Below are positions 44,088-52,485 of a stretch of DNA of 64,000 bases, piece by piece (the first letter of the stretch is position 1; each line of letters opens with the position of its first letter). This DNA comes from Biomaibacter acetigenes (GTDB lineage Bacteria > Bacillota > Thermosediminibacteria > Thermosediminibacterales > Tepidanaerobacteraceae). The notes beneath the pieces were generated by a model, which saw only the letters and a list, made by a program, of their open reading frames with translations, ran no database searches and was not told the origin of the DNA. The DNA is taken from positions 1,364,001-1,428,000 of the forward strand of contig NZ_CP033169.1 of NCBI RefSeq assembly GCF_003691585.1. The letters are read 5' to 3'. The position numbers were made by a program, and so were the translations under genes.

Positions 44088-45569
44088 ATGATGGAAAAGT
44101 TTGACCTATTCAGAGATATTGCCGAACGGACCGGAGGGGATATTTATATAGGCGTGGTGGGACCAGTAAGAGCCGGTAAGTCAACATTTGTGAAAAAGTT
44201 TATGGAATTGATGGTAATACCTAACATTCCGGATTCCAATGATAAAACCAGAGCAAAGGATGAACTTCCGCAGGCCGGTGCGGGCAGGACCATAACCACA
44301 GCCGAACCCAAGTTTATCCCCAGTGAAGCCGTAGAGATAACCTTTAAAGAAAATATCAAATTTAGAGTGAGACTGGTGGATAATGTGGGCTTTACGGTAA
44401 GGGGCGCCCTGGGATATGAAGATGAAAACGGCCCGCGCATGGTTTCAACTCCCTGGTTTGAAAAGGAAATTCCTTTTCAGGAAGCTGCAGAAATAGGCAC
44501 CAGGAAAGTTATAGAAGAACACTCGACTATAGGCCTGGTAATAACGACAGACGGGTCCATCACGGAAATACCCCGGGAAAACTATGTGCAGGCTGAAGAA
44601 AGGGTAGTAGAAGAACTAAAAGCAATCGGCAAGCCCTTCGTTATAGTATTAAACACCGCAAGACCAATGGATGAAAGAACAATGGACCTCAAGGAAATAC
44701 TCGAGTCCAAATACGATGTGCCGGTTATGCCAATGGATTGTCAGGATTTGACCACTGAAGACATTTATGCCATTCTGGAAGAAGTACTTTATGAGTTCCC
44801 GTTGATGGAAATTAATATACGCCTGCCAAAATGGGTAGAAGTGCTGGAAAAAGAACACTGGCTCAGGAAACAGTTTGAGGAAACCATCAGGAATACAATT
44901 AAAGATGTGTACCGGCTGCGGGATATGGAAAAAACCCTTGCCGTTTTTAATACCTTTGACTTTTTAGACAATGTAAAATTGAAAGAGATGAACCTTGGGC
45001 TTGGAACTGCGGAAATAGAAATGGAAGCAAGGAAAGATCTTTTCTATAAAGTACTGAGTGAGATGGCCGGCATTTCCATAACGGGAGACCACCAGCTGAT
45101 GAAATTGATGAAAGAACTAACTGTGGCTAAAAAGGCCTATGACAAAGTTTCAAAGGCCCTTGAGGATGTTCAAAAAGTCGGTTACGGCATAGTTCCTCCA
45201 CAGCTTAATGAATTGACCCTCGAAGAGCCGGAGATTATAAGACAGGGGTCTAAATTCGGAGTTAAATTGAAAGCCGTAGCTCCCTCCATCCATATGATAA
45301 GAGCAGATATCCAGGCTGAAGTTTCTCCAATTATCGGTACAGAAAAACAAAGCGAAGAACTTATAAACTACCTAATGAACGAATTTGAAAACAATCCGGC
45401 TAAAATCTGGGAGACCAATATCTTCGGCAAGTCCTTGAACGACCTGGTGCGGGAGGGTATTCAAAACAAATTGTTCAGCATGCCCGAATCCGCCCAAGCC
45501 AAACTGCAGGAAACCCTGCAGCGTATAGTTAATGAAGGAAGCGGAGGACTGATTTGCATAATACTATAA
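44088..45569 (+). CDS. spoIVA: Stage IV sporulation protein A (coat morphogenetic ATPase SpoIVA)
   Basis: ATPase that polymerises on the forespore surface as the base layer of the spore coat. The Walker A motif GPVRAGKST is near residues 25-33; the TRAFAC-like GTPase-derived N-terminal domain and the sporulation-specific C-terminal domain (MAGISITGDHQLMKL, then SGGLICIIL-like end) are intact. The length of 493 residues is normal. ATG 44088 and ATG 44091 both follow AAGGAGGG. It is likely transcribed on its own by SigE, being flanked by terminators. Confidence 0.96.
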   Translation: MMEKFDLFRDIAERTGGDIYIGVVGPVRAGKSTFVKKFMELMVIPNIPDSNDKTRAKDELPQAGAGRTITTAEPKFIPSEAVEITFKENIKFRVRLVDNVGFTVRGALGYEDENGPRMVSTPWFEKEIPFQEAAEIGTRKVIEEHSTIGLVITTDGSITEIPRENYVQAEERVVEELKAIGKPFVIVLNTARPMDERTMDLKEILESKYDVPVMPMDCQDLTTEDIYAILEEVLYEFPLMEINIRLPKWVEVLEKEHWLRKQFEETIRNTIKDVYRLRDMEKTLAVFNTFDFLDNVKLKEMNLGLGTAEIEMEARKDLFYKVLSEMAGISITGDHQLMKLMKELTVAKKAYDKVSKALEDVQKVGYGIVPPQLNELTLEEPEIIRQGSKFGVKLKAVAPSIHMIRADIQAEVSPIIGTEKQSEELINYLMNEFENNPAKIWETNIFGKSLNDLVREGIQNKLFSMPESAQAKLQETLQRIVNEGSGGLICIIL

Positions 45570-45651
45570 GAGGCCAGAGGTCAGAAGTCGGAATTGAGGG
45601 AACTTGCCAATCGCAAATTCCTAATCCAATATCTTGCCTCCCGTAACAGAT

Positions 45652-45692
45652 AAAGCAAGACTTATGTCAATAACGACAGTCTTGCTTTTTTT
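45652..45692 (+). terminator. Rho-independent terminator upstream of the ACT-hom operon
   Basis: Perfect 11-bp stem AAAGCAAGACT (45652-45662) / AGTCTTGCTTT (45678-45688) with a 15-base loop, followed by T residues. Between spoIVA and this stem (45570-45651) I see only a non-coding stretch with short GGTCAGAAGTC-like sequence. Confidence 0.88.
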
Positions 45693-45710
45693 ATTTTCTT
45701 ATGCTATAAT
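45682..45710 (+). promoter_or_regulatory. SigA promoter of the ACT-hom-thrC-thrB operon
   Basis: TTGCTT (45682-45687), 17 bases, then TATAAT (45705-45710) with an extended TG two bases upstream. The -35 lies inside the right arm of the preceding terminator. Confidence 0.75.
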
Positions 45711-45765
45711 GTCTGCCATAAAAAAATGATTGTTTACTATCCGTGAACAGTAAGGGGGGATAATT

Positions 45766-46209
45766 TTGACCGAAAAAAGAGGATTTTATATCATAAAGGA
45801 TGAAATTCTGCCTGAGATTGTGAGAAAGACAGTAAAGGCAAAAGAACTTCTTAAAAGCGGTAAAGCCCGTACTATCAATGAGGCCACGGAAAAGGTGGGC
45901 ATGAGCAGAAGCGCTTTTTACAAGTATAAGGATTTTATTTTTCCTTTTTACGAAGCAAGTCTGGGCAAAATAATCACCATTTCCCTGGTGCTGGAACATA
46001 GACCCGGCGTTTTATCGGGGATTCTTGATGAGATTGCCAGGGCCCACGGCAATGTTCTGACTATCAACCAGAACATCCCCATTCAGGGTCTTGCAAATGT
46101 TACTATTTCTTTTGAAACAGGAGGTCTGATAAAAAATATCGAAGAACTAATAGAAGACATGCAGAGTAAGCCCGGTGTACAAAAGGTTGATATAATAGCG
46201 GGAGAATAA
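45766..46209 (+). CDS. ACT domain-containing protein (PheB-like)
   Basis: A 147-residue protein with an N-terminal helix-turn-helix-like part (INEATEKVGMSRSAFYKYKDFIFPF) and a C-terminal ACT domain (ISLVLEHRPGVLSGILDEIARAHGN). It matches the family of B. subtilis PheB, annotated as an ACT domain protein near aromatic or threonine genes. ACT domains bind amino acids, so a regulatory role for the following homoserine/threonine genes is plausible, but not shown. Start TTG 45766 follows AAGGGGGGA. It heads the operon with hom 28 bases downstream. Confidence 0.87.
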   Translation: MTEKRGFYIIKDEILPEIVRKTVKAKELLKSGKARTINEATEKVGMSRSAFYKYKDFIFPFYEASLGKIITISLVLEHRPGVLSGILDEIARAHGNVLTINQNIPIQGLANVTISFETGGLIKNIEELIEDMQSKPGVQKVDIIAGE

Positions 46210-46237
46210 TAAAATCCATTTTTGGGAGAGGATTATA

Positions 46238-47509
46238 TTGATTCAACTGGGAATTTTAGGTCTTGGCACGGTAGGGTCGGGAGTTGCGGAATTAATCCAG
46301 AAAAATCAGGAAACTATTGCCAAAAGGCTTGGAAAGAATATTGAAATTAAAAAAGTCCTGGTAAGAGATTTAAGAAAAAAAAGGCCATTCATAGCAGAAG
46401 GCAAAATAACGGACAATCCGGGAGATATCCTTGAAGACAGTGATATATCCATTGTGGTGGAATTAATGGGTGGTGAAGAGCCTGCCCTTACATATATCCG
46501 TCAGGCTCTTGCCTCAGGCAAGCACGTGGTTACCGCCAATAAGGAAGTGATATCCAAGCATGGCAAGGAACTACTGGACCTTGCCCAGAAAGAGGGGGTA
46601 AACCTTTTTTTTGAAGCCAGCGTAGGAGGGGGAATTCCAATAATCCGGCCCATGAAGCAGTGCCTCGCTGCCAATGAAATAATAAAGATAATGGGAATAT
46701 TAAACGGTACGACCAATTACATTTTGACTCAAATGACCGAAAAAAATAAAAGCTTTGGAGATGCCTTGCTTGAAGCGCAGAAGGAAGGTTACGCTGAAAG
46801 TGATCCTACTGCAGACATCAAGGGCTCGGATGCCGCCCGGAAACTCGCCATTTTATCTTCCATTGCTTTTAATACACGTATTACCCCTGATCAGGTCTAT
46901 ACTGAAGGAATTGATTCCGTAAATCTGGTAGACATAAATTATGCCAGGGAACTGGGTTATAGGGTAAAACTGGTAGCTATGGGTAAAAGGCACAGTGATG
47001 AAGTGGAGGTTTTGGTAGCTCCTATGCTTTTAAGAGAGAGGCACCCGCTGGCAGGTGTGAGTGGTGTCTTTAACGCAATTCTGGTGGAAGGAAATGCGGT
47101 GGGCAGGGTTATGTTTTACGGCCAGGGAGCCGGGAAAATGCCTACTGCCAGTGCCGTGGTGGCGGATATTATCGATGCTGTCAGAAGCAAGAATGGAAAT
47201 AAAATTTACTGCACCTGTTACGATGAATTGAATGTTATGAATCCTGGGCTATCCACCGCAAGATTTTATTTGAGGTTAAGGGTTATGGACAAACCCGGCG
47301 TGCTTTCTAAAATCTCCGGAGCAATGGGCGAAAATCAGATAAGCCTGTCTCAAGTTTTTCAAAAAAATACCCAGAATGGAACTGCGGAAATCGTTATGGT
47401 CACATATGAAGTGCCTTTTGAAAATCTTCAAAATGCCCTGGATGAGATAAAAGCATACAGGCAGGTGGAAGAAATATCCAGCGTCATAAGAGTAGAGGGG
47501 GAATCTTGA
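46238..47509 (+). CDS. hom: Homoserine dehydrogenase
   Basis: NAD(P)H-dependent reduction of aspartate semialdehyde to homoserine, the branch point to threonine and methionine. The Rossmann loop GLGTVGSGV is at the N-terminus; catalytic region [14 protein letters not shown] and [19 protein letters not shown] are typical. A C-terminal ACT domain ([24 protein letters not shown]) suggests feedback control by an amino acid. 423 residues. Start TTG 46238 with GGGAGAGGA upstream. thrC begins 1 base after its stop codon. Confidence 0.97.
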   Translation: MIQLGILGLGTVGSGVAELIQKNQETIAKRLGKNIEIKKVLVRDLRKKRPFIAEGKITDNPGDILEDSDISIVVELMGGEEPALTYIRQALASGKHVVTANKEVISKHGKELLDLAQKEGVNLFFEASVGGGIPIIRPMKQCLAANEIIKIMGILNGTTNYILTQMTEKNKSFGDALLEAQKEGYAESDPTADIKGSDAARKLAILSSIAFNTRITPDQVYTEGIDSVNLVDINYARELGYRVKLVAMGKRHSDEVEVLVAPMLLRERHPLAGVSGVFNAILVEGNAVGRVMFYGQGAGKMPTASAVVADIIDAVRSKNGNKIYCTCYDELNVMNPGLSTARFYLRLRVMDKPGVLSKISGAMGENQISLSQVFQKNTQNGTAEIVMVTYEVPFENLQNALDEIKAYRQVEEISSVIRVEGES

Positions 47510-47510
47510 A

Positions 47511-48566
47511 ATGAAACGAATTGGTGTTATAGAAAGATATTTTTCATATCTTCCGGTCAAAGATCCGAAAAATATAATCTCTCTCTGCGAGGGAAGTACG
47601 CCTCTAATCAGAGCCAAAAACCTTGAAAACCACCTGGGGATAGAGGCGGAAATTTATCTCAAATACGAAGGAATGAATCCTACGGGTTCTTTCAAGGACA
47701 GGGGAATGACAGTGGCCGTTTCAAAGGCCATAGAAGACAGAGCCTCAGCAGTTATTTGCGCATCCACCGGCAATACTTCAGCGTCGGCGGCAGCCTATGC
47801 GGCAAAGGCTTCAATAAAATGCATTGTATTGATTCCCGACGGGGCCATAGCCATGGGAAAACTGGCTCAGGCCATAGCCTACGGTGCCAGGGTAATTGCC
47901 GTAAAAGGAAATTTCGATGTGGCTTTAAAAATGGTAAGGGAGCTTTCGCAAAAACATCCCATTACCCTGGTAAACTCCATAAATCCCTATCGGATAGAAG
48001 GCCAGAAGACCGCGGCTTTTGAAATATGCGACCATTTGTCCGATGCGCCGGATTATCTGGCCATCCCTGTGGGAAATGCTGGAAACATAACAGCTTACTG
48101 GAAAGGTTTTAAGGAATACTACTCTCTCAAAAAATCTTCGAAGCTGCCCAAAATGTTTGGATTCCAGGCTGCCGGGGCGGCACCAATAGTGGAAAACAGA
48201 ATCATTGAAAATCCTTCCACCATAGCCACGGCCATACGCATTGGCAACCCGGCCAGTTGGAAGTTTGCAGTGGAGGCTGCTGCCGAATCCGGTGGGAAAA
48301 TAGACAGTGTTACAGATGAAGAGATTCTCGAAGCCTACTCACTGCTTTCAAAAAAGGAAGGAGTATTTGTAGAACCGGCTTCTGCGGCTTCGGTAGCGGG
48401 AGTCATAAAATACAGCAAGAAAAATGGTTTCAAAAAAGGAGAGAAAATAGTTTGCGTATTGACGGGCCACGGCCTCAAAGACCCGAATACCGCCATACAA
48501 AATGGCGTTTCACCTGTCGTTGTAGAGGCTAGCATAGGATCTCTTGAGAGGGAAATATACGGATAG
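47511..48566 (+). CDS. thrC: Threonine synthase
   Basis: PLP enzyme converting O-phosphohomoserine to threonine. The Schiff-base lysine is in [15 protein letters not shown], followed by [18 protein letters not shown] (phosphate-binding loop region), and the glycine-rich segment [15 protein letters not shown]. It has 351 residues, the short bacterial form. Its substrate is made by ThrB, encoded immediately downstream, whose real start lies 10 bases after the thrC stop although the thrB frame is open further upstream. Confidence 0.97.
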   Translation: MKRIGVIERYFSYLPVKDPKNIISLCEGSTPLIRAKNLENHLGIEAEIYLKYEGMNPTGSFKDRGMTVAVSKAIEDRASAVICASTGNTSASAAAYAAKASIKCIVLIPDGAIAMGKLAQAIAYGARVIAVKGNFDVALKMVRELSQKHPITLVNSINPYRIEGQKTAAFEICDHLSDAPDYLAIPVGNAGNITAYWKGFKEYYSLKKSSKLPKMFGFQAAGAAPIVENRIIENPSTIATAIRIGNPASWKFAVEAAAESGGKIDSVTDEEILEAYSLLSKKEGVFVEPASAASVAGVIKYSKKNGFKKGEKIVCVLTGHGLKDPNTAIQNGVSPVVVEASIGSLEREIYG

Positions 48567-48576
48567 GGGTGATTTT

Positions 48577-49467
48577 ATGGTTCGGGTCAGAGTCCCGGCC
48601 ACCACAGCCAATTTCGGGCCGGGCTTCGATTGTATCGGTGCAGCCCTCGGGCTTTATAATTATATCGAAATGGAATTTTGGCCCAGGCCAGTAGTTGAAG
48701 TAATAGGAGAAGGGCAGGGCGAGCTCATAAGGGACGAATCCAATCTTGTTTACAGAGCGGCTACCAGAGTTCTCTCCGAGGCTGGGGTAAATAAAGCCCT
48801 GAGAATAAAGCTTGAAAACAACATTCCGTTGGCCCGGGGCCTTGGAAGCAGTGCGGCCTGTATAGCCGGAGGCATGATGGCTGCCAACAGGCTATTAGGC
48901 GGCCCTGTACCTTTTGATAGAATAATAAACCTGGCCACCGAGATGGAAGGTCACCCCGATAATGTGGTACCGGCCTTAATTGGTGGATTTTCGATTTCCA
49001 TATTGCATGAAGGTAAAGTGATTTACAGGAGTTTTCCCATGCCGGACAACTTGAGATTTGTAGCCGCCATACCCCGGTTTCACCTTGAGACCGTGAAAGC
49101 CAGAAAAGTTCTTCCCCGGGAAGTTCCTTTATCAGACGCCGTATTCAATCTAAGCCGGTCTGCTTTGATGGTAGCAGCCTTTTGCCGGGGAGATTTTACC
49201 GATATCGAAGTTTTTTGTCAGGATAAATTGCATCAACCATATAGAAGTCAGCTCATTCCGGGAATGGAAAAGGTCATAAAGATGGCTACTCAAAAGGGCG
49301 CATTGGGCTGTTTTCTGAGTGGGGCGGGGCCTGCCGTCATATGTCTTGCTTATGAAAAACAAGCTCCGATTCTGGGCGAAAGCATGGTAGAAATTTTCCT
49401 TGATGAGGGGATTGAATCTGAATATAAGATATTGACCCCGGATGGTGAAGGAACAATATTCTTATAA
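48577..49467 (+). CDS. thrB: Homoserine kinase
   Basis: GHMP-family kinase phosphorylating homoserine. The ATP-binding motif LARGLGSSAACIAGG is near residues 84-98; the N-terminal VRVPATTANFGPGFDCIGAAL and the C-terminal GAGPAVICLA motif are also typical. The open frame extends upstream into thrC (48544), but ATG 48577 has AGGGGTGA 4-5 bases upstream and yields 296 residues, the usual length. It ends the threonine operon. Confidence 0.96.
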   Translation: MVRVRVPATTANFGPGFDCIGAALGLYNYIEMEFWPRPVVEVIGEGQGELIRDESNLVYRAATRVLSEAGVNKALRIKLENNIPLARGLGSSAACIAGGMMAANRLLGGPVPFDRIINLATEMEGHPDNVVPALIGGFSISILHEGKVIYRSFPMPDNLRFVAAIPRFHLETVKARKVLPREVPLSDAVFNLSRSALMVAAFCRGDFTDIEVFCQDKLHQPYRSQLIPGMEKVIKMATQKGALGCFLSGAGPAVICLAYEKQAPILGESMVEIFLDEGIESEYKILTPDGEGTIFL

Positions 49468-49485
49468 AAAAATTTTCTTTGGGAC

Positions 49486-49514
49486 TTGAAAATAATTTAT
49501 TAATCCTTTATAAT
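49486..49514 (+). promoter_or_regulatory. SigA promoter for tRNA-Pro(GGG)
   Basis: TTGAAA (49486-49491), 17 bases, TATAAT (49509-49514); predicted start about 15 bases before the tRNA. Confidence 0.85.
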
Positions 49515-49535
49515 AAATAAGGAATTTAAACCTGT

Positions 49536-49612
49536 CTGGGTGTGGCGCAGTTTGGTAGCGCGCTTGAATGGGGTTCAAGAGGTCGGGGGTTCAAGTCCCC
49601 CCACTCAGACCA
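49536..49612 (+). tRNA. tRNA-Pro (anticodon GGG)
   Basis: A 77-base cloverleaf: acceptor CTGGGTG pairs with CACTCAG (one G-U pair), then A and an encoded CCA. The anticodon stem CTTGA/TCAAG encloses ATGGGGT, giving anticodon GGG. The T arm is GGGGG-TTCAAGT-CCCCC. Confidence 0.97.
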
Positions 49613-49627
49613 TATAAAGCCAACTTA

Positions 49628-49651
49628 AATGCCGATAACGGCATTTTTTTT
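49628..49651 (+). terminator. Terminator after tRNA-Pro(GGG)
   Basis: Stem AATGCCG / CGGCATT with loop ATAA-type, followed by T7 (49628-49651). From here to 49821 I see no gene; the open frame crossing the tRNA is a chance one. Confidence 0.88.
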
Positions 49652-49821
49652 ATATACCTGCCTTTTTCGGATTTCAGGCCGGTTTTTTATTTCTTTTGGA
49701 AGTGGACCGGGAGCCCCGCGTGGATTTATTTGATTGATGGTAACAAAAAAATTATGCCGGAAAAAAGAGGATTATTCCTGTTTTTGGAGAAAATATAAAT
49801 AAACTCAAAAAGGTGGAGAAA

Positions 49822-51030
49822 ATGCACCCTCAGATTAACAGGAAAGTGGTGTCTATAAGGCCTAAAAAACTTAATTCTTCCAAATATGTGCTTATCGGTG
49901 TAATGCTAGCGGCAGCCCTGACATTGATATTTTTATTATTAAACCATTTTTATTTCAACATTTACACGGTTGCTGAAGGGACCATACAAAAAACCCTTCC
50001 TGCCGATGCCCTGATTATAAAAAAAGAGGCGGTTGTCACTTCTCCGGCTGATGGCAAACTTCAAATGCTGGTGAAACCCGGCGAGAGAGTAAGGGTGGGC
50101 ACGCCACTTTTCATGGTGATCACCGATTTAAAGCAAAAAGAAAATTATGAGAAACAAATATCCGAACTGCAAGACAGCATAAAAGACCTGCGGGACAGTT
50201 TAAACTCATCTATACCCTTAAGTGTTATCAACAAATCCATAAATGATACCACTAAAAAATTGAAAGATGCTATAGCCCAGGGGCAATTGGACAAAGTGAA
50301 GGCCTTGAAAAGCGAACTGGCCCGGTTGATGAAGGAAAAGCAAAAACAAATCCAGTACAGTGAAACCAACCTCAAAGCCATGGAGAAGAGTATTAATGAA
50401 TTGAAAAATAAGTTGAGTTCGGTGGAGTTGCTGGTAAATGCTCCGGAGGCAGGAATGGTAAGTTTCAATATAGACGGTTTTGAAAATATATTGACTACCG
50501 ACCGTATAAAAAGCATATCCTCTTTCCAATTACAATCAATAAAAAGCCAGGTGCCGGAGCGGGAAATACCGCCAGCGGCGGGTATCAACAAACCTGTATT
50601 GAAAATAGTGGACAACTTTTCATGGTATTTAGCTGCCGACATTAAAAATGCCGAATTAAGAACGGGAAAAAATTACGATATCATAATCAAAAAATCACCT
50701 GTCAATGAAAAAATCAGAGCAAAGCTCGTGGATATCCATGAAAATAACACCGTAGGTATTTTTTTAATAGAAAAGGACCTGCCGGAAATAATGAAGTTTA
50801 GAAGAGTAAATGTAGAAATTATTATCCAGACTGCCACCGGCAATATGGTACCACTGTCAGCTATAGTCAACGTTGATGGTAATGAAGGAGTATATTTGTT
50901 AGAGGGAAGAAGCAAAGTTTTCCGGCCTGTTAAGATTATTGCTGATGACGGTTTCAATGTTATAGTGGAAGGTTTGAAATTAGGGGATAGAATATTAATA
51001 GATAAGAAGGGTTTAATATGGAAACATTAG
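49822..51030 (+). CDS. HlyD family secretion/efflux adaptor-like protein
   Basis: Membrane-fusion-protein-like polypeptide of about 402 residues: a short cytoplasmic N-terminus, one membrane segment (YVLIGVMLAAALTLIFLLL) near residues 26-45, a lipoyl-like half motif (VTSPADGKLQMLVKPGERVRVGTPLF), a long coiled coil (residues about 105-200) and a second half motif before beta-rich C-terminal domains. No transporter gene is adjacent. ATG 49822 has GGTGGAG upstream. Its end overlaps the ylmE start by 13 bases, tying it to the ylmE-sepF-yggT-divIVA genes, so a role at the division site rather than efflux is possible but is inference. Confidence 0.82.
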   Translation: MHPQINRKVVSIRPKKLNSSKYVLIGVMLAAALTLIFLLLNHFYFNIYTVAEGTIQKTLPADALIIKKEAVVTSPADGKLQMLVKPGERVRVGTPLFMVITDLKQKENYEKQISELQDSIKDLRDSLNSSIPLSVINKSINDTTKKLKDAIAQGQLDKVKALKSELARLMKEKQKQIQYSETNLKAMEKSINELKNKLSSVELLVNAPEAGMVSFNIDGFENILTTDRIKSISSFQLQSIKSQVPEREIPPAAGINKPVLKIVDNFSWYLAADIKNAELRTGKNYDIIIKKSPVNEKIRAKLVDIHENNTVGIFLIEKDLPEIMKFRRVNVEIIIQTATGNMVPLSAIVNVDGNEGVYLLEGRSKVFRPVKIIADDGFNVIVEGLKLGDRILIDKKGLIWKH

Positions 51031-51707
51031 AACAAAATATAGCTATTGTAAAATCGAAGATAGGTGAAGCTGCCGCAAAATCCGGAAGGTCTCCGGAAGA
51101 AATACACCTGGTGGCGGTAACAAAAACCGTTCCGCCGGAAACCGTTCAAAAAGCTGTAAACCTTGGCATAACCCTGCTGGGCGAAAACAGGGTACAGGAA
51201 GCCGGGGAAAAAGTTGATATAGTAAGGGGAAATGTCCAGTGGCACCTCATAGGCCACCTTCAAAAAAATAAGGTCAAACCGGCAATAAAACTTTTTTCCA
51301 TGATACAGTCCCTGGATAGCCTGGGCCTGGCTGAAGAAATAGAAAAAAGGGCGGGGGAAATCCGGAGGGTAATGGATGTCTTGATTCAGATAAATATAGG
51401 AAGGGAGGAAACCAAGTCCGGTATAGACGCTGATGACGCGGTGGAATTCATCAAAAAGGTATCACAATTGCCCCATATAAAAATCAAGGGATTAATGGCT
51501 ATACCTCCTTTCAAGGAAGATCCGGAAGAAGTAAGATATTATTTTAGAAAAATGAATGACATCTTCCAGAATATAAAGATGATGCAAATAGAAAATGTAG
51601 AGATGAATTTTTTATCAATGGGCATGACTCATGATTTTGGTATTGCCATTGAAGAAGGTTCTAATATGGTGAGAATAGGCACCGGTATTTTTGGCAAACG
51701 AAAATAA
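51018..51707 (+). CDS. ylmE: YggS/YlmE family PLP-binding protein
   Basis: Pyridoxal phosphate homeostasis protein (PLPBP/YggS family), an alanine-racemase-like barrel without the second domain; it buffers PLP and affects amino acid metabolism in several bacteria. PLP lysine lies in HLVAVTKTVPPE near residue 36; GENRVQEA and WHLIGHLQKNKVK are the family motifs, with C-terminal SMGMTHDFGIAIEEGSNMVRIG(TG). 229 residues. Located next to sepF as in B. subtilis (ylmE-sepF-ylmG). Confidence 0.94.
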   Translation: METLEQNIAIVKSKIGEAAAKSGRSPEEIHLVAVTKTVPPETVQKAVNLGITLLGENRVQEAGEKVDIVRGNVQWHLIGHLQKNKVKPAIKLFSMIQSLDSLGLAEEIEKRAGEIRRVMDVLIQINIGREETKSGIDADDAVEFIKKVSQLPHIKIKGLMAIPPFKEDPEEVRYYFRKMNDIFQNIKMMQIENVEMNFLSMGMTHDFGIAIEEGSNMVRIGTGIFGKRK

Positions 51708-51741
51708 TAAAAATAATATTTGTATGGAAAAGGGGAGAACC

Positions 51742-52177
51742 ATGGCTGGAAAAAAACATCTTAAACAGGATTCTTTATTTTTTGGGCATTGAAGATGAAA
51801 ATCCGGTCTCTACAGAAGACAGGGCGGATTATGAACCTTATGTAAACCGACCGGAGATAAAGCCGAAAGGCAGGGTTATCAATATTCACCAGACATCGAA
51901 AAACAAAATGGTGATTTACAAACCGGCTTCATTTGATGAAGTGAGGGAAATATCCGATGAAGTGAAGAGCCGCCGGGCTGTAATTGTTAACATGGAAAAA
52001 CTTGACAAGGATAGCGCCAAGCGCGTGCTGGATTTTATGAGCGGAAGCATATATGCGCTCAATGGCACGGTTAAAAAAATAGGTCCGGGAATTTTTATTT
52101 TTGCTCCCGATAATGTGGATATTTCCGGAACGGCGATAGAAGAAAGTTTTCAAGAAAAATCCTTTTTGCTGAAATAA
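51742..52177 (+). pseudogene. sepF: Cell division protein SepF, interrupted by a one-base frameshift near its start
   Basis: SepF bundles FtsZ filaments and anchors them to the membrane by an N-terminal amphipathic helix. ATG 51742, preceded by AAAGGGGAG, begins MAGK, then the frame is lost at the run of seven A (51750-51756). With six A it would read MAGKNILNRILYFLGIEDENP, a typical SepF start, joined to the intact DUF552 domain (VINIHQTSKNKMVIYKPASFDE ... FIFAPDNVDI). Total about 144 residues. A single-base insertion is indicated. The downstream frame alone (from TTG 51782) would lack the membrane helix. Confidence 0.9.
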
Positions 52178-52190
52178 AGGAGTGATATTT

Positions 52191-52472
52191 TTGGCGTTGA
52201 TCAGAGCCGTAGATTTATTTTTTCAATTCCTGTATTTAATGATTGTGGCAAGGGTTTTTTTATCCTGGGTGCCTGCAACTGCAAATTCCGGTATTGTCAG
52301 ATTTATTTATCAGGTGACCGATCCCATATTAGAACCTTTTAGGGTGTTGTTTTCAAGGTTTATGCCGAAAGGACCGGGGCTATACCTGGACTTTTCCCCT
52401 ATCGCTGCGCTGTTTGTGCTGGAGATTGTCAGGCGCTTCGTGTTGAGTATTCTTATAAGAATGACATTTTAA
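52191..52472 (+). CDS. ylmG: YggT family membrane protein (YlmG)
   Basis: Small integral membrane protein, 93 residues with two hydrophobic segments, of the YggT/YlmG family. The segment ARVFLSWVPATANSGIVRFIYQVTDPILEPFR is the family signature. In B. subtilis and other Firmicutes it lies between sepF and divIVA/ylmH and it affects septum placement in some relatives. TTG 52191 is chosen because AAAGGAG lies about 8 bases upstream; GTG 52182 overlaps that site. The gene for the S4-domain protein YlmH, expected next, is absent. Confidence 0.9.
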   Translation: MALIRAVDLFFQFLYLMIVARVFLSWVPATANSGIVRFIYQVTDPILEPFRVLFSRFMPKGPGLYLDFSPIAALFVLEIVRRFVLSILIRMTF

Positions 52473-52485
52473 GGAGATGAGCATT

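Noticed and set aside
45570-45651. T-box or other amino acid riboswitch before the threonine operon
   Set aside because: No T-box sequence (TGGNACCGCG-type) or specifier-stem structure; the promoter lies downstream of this stretch and leaves only a short leader.
49568-49798. 76-codon frame starting within tRNA-Pro(GGG)
   Set aside because: It begins inside the tRNA and crosses its terminator, so it is not a plausible gene.
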